From NCBI GenBank assembly GCA_015493625.1, contig WGCT01000179.1:1-9509 (forward strand): a stretch of 9,509 nt of DNA, read 5' to 3'. The notes under the pieces were generated by a model, which was not told the origin of the DNA, did not search any database, and saw only the letters and a program-made list of their open reading frames with translations. The DNA is from Draconibacterium sp. (GTDB lineage Bacteria; Bacteroidota; Bacteroidia; Bacteroidales; Prolixibacteraceae). This document shows positions 1 to 5,742 of this stretch, one piece after another. Each line of letters begins with the position of its first letter. The stretch's first letter is position 1. The translations under genes were made by a program, and so were the position numbers.

Positions 1-408
1 ATATTGAATGAAATTATAAAACATGGATTTGCAACAATTTTTCAAAGCTTAGACATCAAAGAAAATGGTATTTTAACAGAAGATGAGTTTGCATTCTTTA
101 TAAAAATGAACTTTAAACTTTTACAGGAAAATATAAAACACTGGAAGCTTTTTTACTCGTTAATGCTTCAACCGCAGGTAACAGAAACTTTTGCAAGCGA
201 CTATAAAAACATGATAGCTCCCCTATTTAAGATGCTGTTTAACTTTATTAATGCTCGTGGCAGCAGCGATCCGGAAGGCAATTTAATGGCCATTAGTGCC
301 ATGCTCGAAGGTGCATTTTTATACGCAGTTGCCGCACCCGAAGTTTTTCCGATGGAAATTATGCAAGAAAAAATAATTGATGCGTGTTTTAAAATAATAG
401 ACAATTAG
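1..408 (+). CDS. TetR/AcrR-family regulator, C-terminal part (cut by window edge)
   Basis: The reading frame is open from base 1 and ends at TAG 406-408, so this is the 3' part of a longer gene. The TTG at 4-6 is unlikely to be the true start. About 135 residues are visible. They are mostly helical and resemble the ligand-binding and dimerisation domain of TetR/AcrR repressors: a segment around NFKLLQENIKHWKLFYSLML, then LQPQV, and a late helix with LEGAFLYAVAAPEVFP, a pattern common in Bacteroidota TetR proteins. The DNA-binding helix-turn-helix would lie upstream of the window. The next gene begins 54 bp downstream on the same strand. A TetR protein heading an envelope-transport operon often represses it in response to a lipid-like ligand; that role is inferred. 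No operator can be assigned. The family call rests on overall pattern, not on a diagnostic motif. Confidence 0.78.
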   Translation: MLNEIIKHGFATIFQSLDIKENGILTEDEFAFFIKMNFKLLQENIKHWKLFYSLMLQPQVTETFASDYKNMIAPLFKMLFNFINARGSSDPEGNLMAISAMLEGAFLYAVAAPEVFPMEIMQEKIIDACFKIIDN

Positions 409-442
409 ATCTTTAGATTTTTAAACAAATAGACCTTTAGAT
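407..442. repeat. Degenerate 24-bp-period direct repeat (AGAYCTTTAGAT)
   Basis: The 12-mers AGATCTTTAGAT (407-418) and AGACCTTTAGAT (431-442) differ at one base and lie 24 bp apart. The first overlaps the stop codon of the TetR-type gene. The tract fills most of the 54-bp spacer before the LolA-like gene. It could be a pair of regulator sites, or a small member of the short-period spacer repeats seen elsewhere in this window. Nothing in the sequence decides between these. Confidence 0.5.
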
Positions 443-462
443 ATTGGATAAATAGAAGAACG

Positions 463-1200
463 ATGAAACTATTACTTTTTATGCTTTTAGCTGTTGTCTC
501 TGCCGTTCAGGCGCAAGACATTAAAGAGATTGTAAAACAAGCCGACGAAAAATTCAGAGGAAATTCGAGTGAGGGAGAGATGACAATGATTATTAAACGC
601 CCTTCGTGGAGTCGAACGGTGTCGATGAAAAACTGGACACTGGGCGATGAGTATTCGCTGATTTATATTACCGCGCCGGCAAAAGAGAAAGGGCAGGTTT
701 TTTTGAAACGCCAAAAAGATATGTGGAACTGGGTTCCAAACATCGAGCGAATGATAAAAATTCCACCATCGATGATGATGCAGTCGTGGATGGGTTCCGA
801 CTTTACAAACGACGATTTGGTAAGTCAGTCGTCGCTGGTAAAAGACTACACACACAAATTGCTTGGCGAAGAGACCATCGACGGTTATCTATGTTACAAA
901 GTCGAATTAATTCCCCACGACGATGCACCGGTTGTGTGGGGCAAAATAATAATGTGGATTTCGAAAGATGAATACTACTGGCTAAAAACCGAGTATTACG
1001 ACGAGGACAATTTTTTGGTAAACACCGAAATTTTATCGGACGTAAAAAAGATGGACGACCGTACAATGCCAACCCGAATGGAGATGATTCCGGCTGACGA
1101 AGAGGGACATAAAACAATCATCATTTTCGACAAAATGAAATTCAATATAAAACTAAAAGAGTCGTTTTTCTCGCAACAAAACATGAAGCGGATTCGGTAA
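463..1200 (+). CDS. Periplasmic LolA-like protein (outer membrane lipoprotein-sorting family, PF17131 type)
   Basis: The protein has 245 residues. Residues 1-17 form a signal peptide with likely cleavage at VQA-QD, and no lipobox cysteine follows, so a soluble periplasmic protein is expected. The body is beta-rich and fits the LolA-like fold of the 'outer membrane lipoprotein-sorting protein' family: an early KRPSWSRTVSMKNWTLGDEYSL stretch, the region WNWVPNIERMIKI, then the family-typical WMGSDFTNDDL at about 109-119, and a late segment in which ISKDEYYWLKTEYYDEDN precedes a conserved strand. LolA proteins carry acylated cargo across the periplasm in a greasy groove; this family is longer than LolA (about 180 residues) and its cargo is mostly unknown. 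Two FtsX-type permeases and an ATPase follow on the same strand, which supports a carrier role with that transporter. The start ATG is followed directly by the signal peptide and no better start is seen. Confidence 0.88.
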   Translation: MKLLLFMLLAVVSAVQAQDIKEIVKQADEKFRGNSSEGEMTMIIKRPSWSRTVSMKNWTLGDEYSLIYITAPAKEKGQVFLKRQKDMWNWVPNIERMIKIPPSMMMQSWMGSDFTNDDLVSQSSLVKDYTHKLLGEETIDGYLCYKVELIPHDDAPVVWGKIIMWISKDEYYWLKTEYYDEDNFLVNTEILSDVKKMDDRTMPTRMEMIPADEEGHKTIIIFDKMKFNIKLKESFFSQQNMKRIR

Positions 1201-1206
1201 GAATAT

Positions 1207-1254
1207 GGACTGAGGGGCTGAGGGGCTGAGGGACTGAGGGGCTGAAGGATTGAT
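1207..1254 (+). repeat. Octamer tandem array A1 (6 units of GGRYTGAG)
   Basis: Six 8-bp units follow one another in perfect register: GGACTGAG, GGGCTGAG, GGGCTGAG, GGACTGAG, GGGCTGAA, GGATTGAT. The array begins 6 bp after the stop of the LolA-like gene and ends 51 bp before the ATG of the four-helix-bundle gene. The last two units change from ...GAG to ...GAA and ...GAT, and this ordered end recurs in the other two copies. The 15-mer CTGAAGGATTGATTT at 1242-1256 is perfectly inverted at 1706-1720. Confidence 0.95.
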
Positions 1255-1305
1255 TTGATATGCAATTCAAAATTATATTTTCAACACCATTTAAAACTAT
1301 TTATT

Positions 1306-1674
1306 ATGGAATATGATGATAAAATAAGATATAGAGAGGAGATGAAACTACGTTTGAGAAATTTTTTTTTAAATCTAATAAAACTGTGTCAATCAATCCC
1401 TTACTCAAAAGAATCAACCATTCTTGCAAAACAACTTTTGCGTTCGGGGAGTTCGGTTTATGCTAATTACAGAGCTGCAAACCGGGCTCGGTCTAAAGCT
1501 GAGTTTTTCAGTAAACTAAGCATTGTAGTTGAAGAGGCCGATGAAACCGAAATGTGGCTCGATTTACTAATTCATTCAAAAATTAGCAATAACACCGAAA
1601 CAATCCACCTACATAAAGAGAGTTTTGAAATATTAAAAATAATGGCTTCTGCCCGAAAAAATTCTAAGTTATGA
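1306..1674 (+). CDS. S23-like four-helix-bundle protein (23S rRNA intervening-sequence protein family)
   Basis: The protein has 122 residues, the normal length for the TIGR02436/PF05635 family. The family signature is clear: LLRSGSSVYANYRAANRARSKAEF, then FSKLSIVVEEADETEMWLDLL, matching the second and third helices of the bundle. The ATG at 1306 was chosen because the family begins close to this point; a TTG at 1255 would add 17 unrelated residues and start next to the repeat. Relatives occur in 23S rRNA intervening sequences and as accessory proteins of diversity-generating retroelements, but most lie alone in spacers and have no known job. No reverse transcriptase or variable repeat is visible here. 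A TTTG at 1254-1257 and TATATTTT at 1274-1281 vaguely resemble a Bacteroidota promoter, but the 16-bp spacing is short. The gene lies inside the inverted-repeat cassette and separates the carrier gene from the permeases. Confidence 0.92.
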   Translation: MEYDDKIRYREEMKLRLRNFFLNLIKLCQSIPYSKESTILAKQLLRSGSSVYANYRAANRARSKAEFFSKLSIVVEEADETEMWLDLLIHSKISNNTETIHLHKESFEILKIMASARKNSKL

Positions 1675-1705
1675 AACAATTCCATCACAAGTTTAACCTA
1701 TCACA

Positions 1706-1756
1706 AAATCAATCCTTCAGTACCTCAGTTTTCCAGTCCTTCAGTCCTTCAAAAAA
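1706..1756 (-). repeat. Octamer tandem array A2 (inverted copy)
   Basis: Read on the - strand, the array gives GGACTGAA (1740-1747), GGACTGGA (1732-1739), AAACTGAG (1724-1731), GTACTGAA (1716-1723) and GGATTGAT (1708-1715). It is preceded by a TTTTTTGAA remnant and followed by TT. It is thus the same 8-bp family as A1 but reversed and more diverged, except for its last 13 bases, which are identical to the ends of A1 and A3. It stops 15 bp before the permease start codon, so it lies in the leader of that gene. Confidence 0.9.
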
Positions 1757-1770
1757 TCAGTAATAAAGAA

Positions 1771-2991
1771 ATGAAAACGGACATAAAATTAGCATGGCGC
1801 AATCTCTGGCGAAACCGGAGGCGAACAATTATTGCCATTTCGTCAATCGTATTCAGTGTTTTGCTTGCCTCGTGGATGCGCTCGATGCAGGAGGGCTCGT
1901 ACAATAGCATGATTGAAAATTCAGTAAAATTTTACTCGGGATATTTACAGGTTCAAGACACAGCTTTTTGGGACGAGCGAACGCTAAATAACAGTTTTAA
2001 AGCATCGGCCGATTTAAAAACACAAATCGAAAATATTAAAGATGTAACGCTGGTTTCGAACCGGATTGAATCGTATGCACTGGCCGCAAACAATATTAAA
2101 AGCAAACCTGCCATTGTTTTAGGAATTGAACCGGAGGCAGAAGACCGGATAACCAACATTTCGAACAAAATAAAATCGGGGAAATTTTTAACAAAAGGCG
2201 ACAAAGGTGCTATTCTTTGTCAGGGGCTGGCAAACTACCTGAAACTTGCCGTTGGCGATACACTGGTAATGATTGGACAAGGATACCACGGCATAAGTGC
2301 AAGCGGACTATTTATTGTAAAAGGAATAATGAAACATCCCATTGCAGAGTTCAATAACAACACCATTTATCTCGATATTGAAACAGCCCGCGATTTTTAT
2401 TCGGCCTACGGATTATCGACTTCGATGGTGATAATGACCAACGACCACTATCAGGTAAAACACCTGAAAAAAGAGATTGAAAAAATACTCCCCCCAAAAA
2501 ACAGAGTAATGACCTGGGTTGACATGCAGCCCGACCTCGAGCAACTTATTGAAAGCGACCGTGCAGGCGGAAAAATAATGCTTGGCATATTGTATATGAT
2601 TATTGCATTTGGCATGTTTGGCGTGGTTTTAATGATGGTAAAAGAGCGCACTCGCGAGTTCGGTGTAATTCATGCGCTGGGCATGCAAAAAGGCAAACTT
2701 TCGGTAATTATGTTTTTCGAAACGATTTTTATCGGGTTACTTGGATGTGCTACAGGTGTTCTAATAAGCTACCTTTTTTGCCTCTACTTTTTTTATCACC
2801 CAATACCGCTTTCCGAAGAGATGGCAAAAGCATACGAGCAATACGGTATGGAACCATATATGTATTTCTCGTTAAAAGCATCGCTGTTTTATGGTCAGAT
2901 GATTTTGGTTTTTTTCATCAGTCTTATCATATCGGTTTTTCCCATTTATTCAATCTCGCGATTAAAAATTACCGATGCGATGCGGAGTTAA
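1771..2991 (+). CDS. ABC transporter permease, FtsX/LolC-LolE type (first of pair)
   Basis: The protein has 406 residues with the LolC/LolE/MacB layout. It has a short cytoplasmic amphipathic start (KLAWRNLWRNRRR), TM1 at about 19-36, a periplasmic domain of about 230 residues (40-267), then TM2 at 268-290, TM3 at 310-341 and TM4 at 374-393. The cytoplasmic loop after TM2, KERTREFGVIHALGMQKGKL (291-310), is the usual coupling region of FtsX permeases that touches the ATPase. The length is close to LolC and LolE (about 400) and shorter than MacB, and there is no fused ATPase. Such permeases extract lipids or lipoproteins from the inner membrane, or work mechanically, rather than forming a classical channel. 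The partner is very likely the second permease and the ATPase downstream. The start codon follows array A2 by 14 bp in an A-rich leader with no Shine-Dalgarno sequence. Confidence 0.94.
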   Translation: MKTDIKLAWRNLWRNRRRTIIAISSIVFSVLLASWMRSMQEGSYNSMIENSVKFYSGYLQVQDTAFWDERTLNNSFKASADLKTQIENIKDVTLVSNRIESYALAANNIKSKPAIVLGIEPEAEDRITNISNKIKSGKFLTKGDKGAILCQGLANYLKLAVGDTLVMIGQGYHGISASGLFIVKGIMKHPIAEFNNNTIYLDIETARDFYSAYGLSTSMVIMTNDHYQVKHLKKEIEKILPPKNRVMTWVDMQPDLEQLIESDRAGGKIMLGILYMIIAFGMFGVVLMMVKERTREFGVIHALGMQKGKLSVIMFFETIFIGLLGCATGVLISYLFCLYFFYHPIPLSEEMAKAYEQYGMEPYMYFSLKASLFYGQMILVFFISLIISVFPIYSISRLKITDAMRS

Positions 2992-3054
2992 AAAAATGCA
3001 GGAGGGTTGGAATAGAGATGTAGTTTATGCAGAATAAAATTAGATAAATAAATT

Positions 3055-3082
3055 CGGAACCCGGGACTCGAAACCCGGAACT
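3055..3082. repeat. CGGAAC/CCGGGACTCGAAA imperfect repeat with small dyad
   Basis: The 105-bp spacer between the two permeases contains CGGAACCCGGGACTCGAAAC followed by CCGGAACTT. The hexamer CGGAAC occurs at both ends, and CCGGG (3061-3065) can pair with CCCGG (3074-3078) over an 8-base loop. There is no T-run, so it is not a convincing terminator. It looks like another short-period spacer word repeat, of a different sequence from the GGRYTGAG arrays. The rest of the spacer holds nothing recognisable. Confidence 0.55.
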
Positions 3083-3096
3083 TATAACATTATATT

Positions 3097-4317
3097 ATGA
3101 TTTGGTCGATAGCCTGGAGAAACGTTTGGCGAAACAAAGTGCGCAGCATTGTTATGATTGTTGCCATTGCACTCGGACTTGTTGCAGGAGTTTTTACGAT
3201 GGCATTTATGCAGGGGTCGGTTAATTCAAAAATTGAATCGACAACAAAATCGGAGCTGTCTCATCTGCAAATTCATGCACCTCATTTTTCCGAAAACAGA
3301 GAGATTTCGTACTATATGAAAAACAGTTCGGAGTTGGTTTCGCAAATTGAGAATCTCGACTCGGTAAAAGCCGCATGCAGGCGATTAATTGCCGAGCCGT
3401 TTATAACCGCAGCACACGGAACAGGGGGCGGGAAACTGGTGGGAATAAACAGAGAGCAAGAGAAAAATGTAACCGATATTTGGGAGCATGTTGTAAAGGG
3501 CACCTACCTCGAAAAATCGGGGAGAATGCCGCCGGTTTTAATTGGCGAGAAACTTTCGAAAAAATTAAAGCTGAAAATTGGCTCAAAAATTAATGTCCAG
3601 TTGGTCGATTTAGAGGGCAATTTATCGGCTAAAGGATACCGTGTATGTGGAATTTTCAAAACCGCAAACACAACTTTCGACGGAACAAACCTGTTTGTAC
3701 GCTACCGCGATTTGCAGTCGCAATTAGGCATTGAAGACGGGGCGGCACACGAAATTGCAATCCGTGTAAACCACGGCAACGAGGCGGCTCTCGTTAAACC
3801 GTCAATAGAAAAAATTGCTCCAAAATACGTTGTTCAAACCTGGAAAGAGATTAGTCCCGAAATGTCGCTTTTAACCGACTCGATGAACCAGTATATGTAT
3901 ATTTTTATTCTCATAATTCTGCTCGGTCTCTGTTTCGGAATAATAAATACAATGCTGATGGCCGTGCTGGAACGGGTAAAAGAGATTGGAATGTTGATGG
4001 CTGTGGGAATGAACCGAAGAAAAATCTTTGCGATGATAATTTTAGAATCGATATTACTGACAATTACCGGCGGATTTTTTGGATTGATTACCGGTGCGGC
4101 GCTTATAAAGTATTTCGAAACAACGCCCATCGATATCTCTATGTTTTCGAAAGGACTTGAAAAATTTGGGTTTGCCACACAGGTTTACACGTCGCTGAAT
4201 TTCGAAATGCTTTTTACAATCTCGGTATTGGTGGTGTTAACCGGACTTATTTCGGCTGTTTACCCGGCACGCAAAGCACTAAAACTAAACCCCGCCGAAG
4301 CAACAAGAAGCGACTAA
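3097..4317 (+). CDS. ABC transporter permease, FtsX/LolC-LolE type (second of pair)
   Basis: The protein has 406 residues, the same length and topology as the preceding permease. It starts with IAWRNVWRNKVRS, has TM1 at about 17-38, a periplasmic domain to about 265, then TM2 at 266-290, TM3 at 311-338 and TM4 at 370-390. The coupling loop LERVKEIGMLMAVGMNRRKI (291-310) is closer to the textbook FtsX motif than that of its neighbour, and YPARKALKLNPAEATR at the end is the standard C-terminus of the family. Two different but paralogous permeases side by side suggest a heterodimer like LolC-LolE, powered by the ATPase at 5050-5742. The ATPase is separated by a repeat-rich spacer and a small membrane protein, so co-transcription is likely but not shown. 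Octamer array A3 begins right after the stop codon. Confidence 0.94.
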   Translation: MIWSIAWRNVWRNKVRSIVMIVAIALGLVAGVFTMAFMQGSVNSKIESTTKSELSHLQIHAPHFSENREISYYMKNSSELVSQIENLDSVKAACRRLIAEPFITAAHGTGGGKLVGINREQEKNVTDIWEHVVKGTYLEKSGRMPPVLIGEKLSKKLKLKIGSKINVQLVDLEGNLSAKGYRVCGIFKTANTTFDGTNLFVRYRDLQSQLGIEDGAAHEIAIRVNHGNEAALVKPSIEKIAPKYVVQTWKEISPEMSLLTDSMNQYMYIFILIILLGLCFGIINTMLMAVLERVKEIGMLMAVGMNRRKIFAMIILESILLTITGGFFGLITGAALIKYFETTPIDISMFSKGLEKFGFATQVYTSLNFEMLFTISVLVVLTGLISAVYPARKALKLNPAEATRSD

Positions 4318-4405
4318 AAGCTGAGGGATTGAGGGACTGAGGGATTGAGGGACTGAGGGACTGAAGGATTGATGGACTGATGGACTGATGGGTTGAAGGA
4401 CTGAT
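4318..4405 (+). repeat. Octamer tandem array A3 (11 units, GGRYTGAG family)
   Basis: Eleven 8-bp units run in register: AAGCTGAG, then GGATTGAG, GGACTGAG, GGATTGAG, GGACTGAG, GGACTGAA, GGATTGAT, GGACTGAT, GGACTGAT, GGGTTGAA, GGACTGAT. The array starts immediately after the stop codon of the second permease. It has the same orientation as A1 and contains the same ordered core ending CTGAAGGATTGAT (4361-4373), followed by four more units. No four-helix-bundle gene and no inverted partner lie beside it, so it may be a solo copy. It could also pair with A2 in RNA, competing with A1. Confidence 0.95.
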
Positions 4406-4489
4406 GCAGGGAGTTAATAATTTTAAAAGAGCAACTTAATCAATTATTTATCAATTAATTAAACTATATATTATTCAAATAAAACATCT

Positions 4490-4609
4490 ATGATAAAAGA
4501 TTTCACACACAGAAGTACAATTAAGTTGAAACACTATTTCGTGTTTTGTATCTTATTGTCTCTTAGTCTTGTGTCTATCTGTCTAGTGTCTATCTGTCTA
4601 GTTGTCTAG
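4490..4609 (+). CDS. Possible 39-residue hydrophobic peptide (doubtful)
   Basis: ATG 4490 opens a frame that closes at TAG 4607-4609. The product starts MIKDFTHRSTIKLKHYF and then turns fully hydrophobic: VFCILLSLSLVSICLVSICL, then VV. It has the look of a single membrane segment after a basic N-terminus. The VSICL pair is encoded by the perfect 15-bp tandem duplication at 4571-4600, which is exactly five codons. The related repeat tract near 6692 is read in a different frame in the only small frame that crosses it, which argues against selection for coding. There is no Shine-Dalgarno sequence and no match to a known family. I consider it more likely a by-product of the repeat than a real gene. 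Confidence 0.15.
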   Translation: MIKDFTHRSTIKLKHYFVFCILLSLSLVSICLVSICLVV

Positions 4610-4616
4610 TTGTCTA
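4561..4616. repeat. TGTCTA-type short tandem repeat tract (B1)
   Basis: The 15-mer GTGTCTATCTGTCTA is present twice head to tail without change (4571-4585, 4586-4600). It is followed by GTTGTCTA twice (4601-4608, 4609-4616). Looser TCTTAGTCTT material precedes it. The 12-mer GTCTTGTGTCTA at 4566-4577 recurs exactly at 6692-6703. The tract ends 11 bp before the ATG of the small membrane protein gene and so lies in its likely leader. Confidence 0.92.
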
Positions 4617-4627
4617 AACTTCAAATT

Positions 4628-5038
4628 ATGAAAAAGCAAAAATACATTGCCATTAACATTATCCTTTTTGCCATCCTTTTTCTTCTGGTTACGTTTAACA
4701 AAGAGATTATTCGTCCCGAGTATGGAAACACGCCGGTGATTGGAATTATTACAGGAAGTTTTTCGAACTTTCTGGCTGCATATATAATTAGTCTGTTTGC
4801 CGTTTCTCCACTACTTTCACATAAAATCTCTATCAAAAAAAGTAGAATTTTCTTTTATACAGTTTCTGTTCTGGTTTTTGTTGTTTTGTTAATAGAAGAG
4901 GTAAAACCATTTACCGGAGCCAGCAAAACATACGACAAGTACGATATTATCGCAAGCGGATTGGGCTCAATTTTGGCAATTATCACTTTCGAAATAATAA
5001 TAAAAAGAGTTCATGCAAATAGAAATATCAATGATTAA
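4628..5038 (+). CDS. Small four-helix membrane protein, VanZ-like pattern, function unknown
   Basis: The protein has 136 residues from ATG 4628. An in-frame start further upstream would lie within the repeat tract and is not favoured. Four hydrophobic helices are visible at about 5-24, 36-59, 73-92 and 105-126. Between helices 3 and 4 there is an acidic, polar stretch, EEVKPFTGASKTYDKYDIIA, followed by SGLGSILA. The order of acidic residue, D, then small glycine-rich helix recalls VanZ-like proteins, but the match is loose and I do not assign that name firmly. The gene ends 11 bp before the ATPase start, so the two are almost certainly co-transcribed. An accessory subunit or lipid-interacting partner of the transporter is possible. 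There is no signal peptide other than helix 1. Confidence 0.85.
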   Translation: MKKQKYIAINIILFAILFLLVTFNKEIIRPEYGNTPVIGIITGSFSNFLAAYIISLFAVSPLLSHKISIKKSRIFFYTVSVLVFVVLLIEEVKPFTGASKTYDKYDIIASGLGSILAIITFEIIIKRVHANRNIND

Positions 5039-5049
5039 AATTTTAAAAA

Positions 5050-5742
5050 ATGAAGATTATAGAAATTAAAAACCTACACAAAATTTACAACAGCGACTCG
5101 GTTTCGGTACACGCAGTAAATGGTGTTAACCTGTCGTTCGAAGAGGGCGAATTTACCGCAATTGTCGGTCCTTCGGGTTCGGGAAAAACTACACTTCTGA
5201 ATGTAATTGGCGGACTCGACGATGCAACCGAAGGTACGGTAACCATCGACAATGTTGAGATTGAAAAACTCTCGGCACGGAAACTCACCGATTTCAGAAT
5301 GAAAAATATTGGGTTTGTATTTCAGGCCTACAACCTTATTCCGGTATTGACGGCAAAAGAGAATGTGGAATTTATTATGCACTTGCAAGGCAAAAATAAA
5401 GCCGACCGCGAAGCGCGAACTACCGAGTTATTAAAAGCGGTTGGGTTGGGTGAAATGATGAACCGCCGCCCGTCGAAACTCTCGGGAGGACAACAACAGC
5501 GGGTGGCAGTTGCACGGGCACTGGCATCGAAACCTAAATTTGTTTTGGCCGACGAACCCACCGCCAACCTCGATTCGAAATCGACAGAAAATTTACTCGA
5601 TATTATGGAGCGACTAAATAAAGAGGAGAAAATTACGTTTATATTCTCGACACACGACCAACGGGTTGTACACAAAGCACGGCGGGTGATTACCATTGAA
5701 GACGGGAAAATTATTGAGGACTTAATGAAGAGTCCCTCCTGA
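5050..5742 (+). CDS. ABC transporter ATPase, LolD/MacB family
   Basis: The protein has 230 residues and all nucleotide-binding motifs: Walker A GPSGSGKT at 40-47, Q-loop glutamine at Q92, signature LSGGQQQR at 144-151, Walker B FVLADE at 164-169 with catalytic E169, D-loop NLDS at 173-176 and switch histidine H202. FVFQAYNLIPVLTAKENVE and the length are typical of the LolD/MacB/FtsE group, which drives FtsX-type permeases. The two such permeases upstream are the obvious partners, giving a LolCDE-like complex at the inner membrane. Walker A to the switch histidine are intact, so an active enzyme is expected. The last codons (LMKSPS and the stop) run into a palindromic repeat at 5731-5782, so the extreme C-terminus may have been supplied by the repeat. 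The ATG at 5050 follows a run of A. Confidence 0.97.
   Translation: MKIIEIKNLHKIYNSDSVSVHAVNGVNLSFEEGEFTAIVGPSGSGKTTLLNVIGGLDDATEGTVTIDNVEIEKLSARKLTDFRMKNIGFVFQAYNLIPVLTAKENVEFIMHLQGKNKADREARTTELLKAVGLGEMMNRRPSKLSGGQQQRVAVARALASKPKFVLADEPTANLDSKSTENLLDIMERLNKEEKITFIFSTHDQRVVHKARRVITIEDGKIIEDLMKSPS

Larger units (their letters stand above)
1207..1756 (+). mobile_element. Putative cassette: four-helix-bundle gene enclosed by inverted octamer arrays
   Basis: Array A1 (1207-1254) and inverted array A2 (1706-1756) enclose one gene, with the GGATTGAT end of each array facing inward. The unit interrupts an otherwise plain carrier-permease gene order, which suggests insertion. In the + strand transcript, 1211-1256 can pair with 1706-1751 without a bulge. 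By eye this gives 36 Watson-Crick pairs, 8 G-U pairs and 2 mismatches (1229/1733 and 1240/1722). No transposase, integrase or target-site duplication is visible, so mobility is an inference. S23-type proteins are known from intervening sequences of 23S rRNA genes, which are likewise closed by a stem; the analogy is mine. The exact borders are uncertain. Confidence 0.5.
4406..4627 (+). other. Repeat-rich, AT-rich spacer before the small membrane protein
   Basis: Together with array A3 this makes a 310-bp stretch without a secure gene. After A3 comes an AT-rich part (4411-4489) with the direct repeat ATCAATTA at 4439-4446 and 4450-4457, an 11-bp period that could be a protein site, and the palindrome TTAATTAA at 4455-4462. 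A sigma70-like pair, TTGAAA (4526-4531) and TATCTT (4549-4554), has a 17-bp gap but is not the usual Bacteroidota promoter form. The last part holds the TGTCTA repeats and a possible 39-codon reading frame, both listed separately. A promoter for the downstream genes may lie here but cannot be fixed. Confidence 0.5.

Noticed and set aside
1207..1254. Possible CRISPR array
   Set aside because: Units of 8 bp follow each other directly, without spacers of unique sequence and without cas genes nearby.
1306..1674. Diversity-generating retroelement accessory gene (Avd-like)
   Set aside because: The four-helix fold fits, but no reverse transcriptase, template repeat or variable repeat is present in the window.
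1671..1763. A 30-codon frame overlapping the four-helix-bundle stop (ATGA) and crossing array A2
   Set aside because: Its sequence is a low-complexity QSFS/SFSPS reading of the octamer repeat; such frames arise automatically from the array and nothing else supports it.
3061..3078. Terminator between the two permeases
   Set aside because: The stem is only 5 bp with an 8-base loop and no T-run follows; the downstream gene is its functional partner.
4526..4554. Sigma70-like promoter TTGAAA-17 bp-TATCTT
   Set aside because: The main sigma factor of Bacteroidota uses TTTG/TAnnTTTG elements, and a match of this quality is expected by chance in AT-rich DNA.
5328..5696. Open - strand frame opposite the ATPase
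   Set aside because: It mirrors a fully conserved ATPase with all motifs on the + strand; its composition is that of an antisense shadow.
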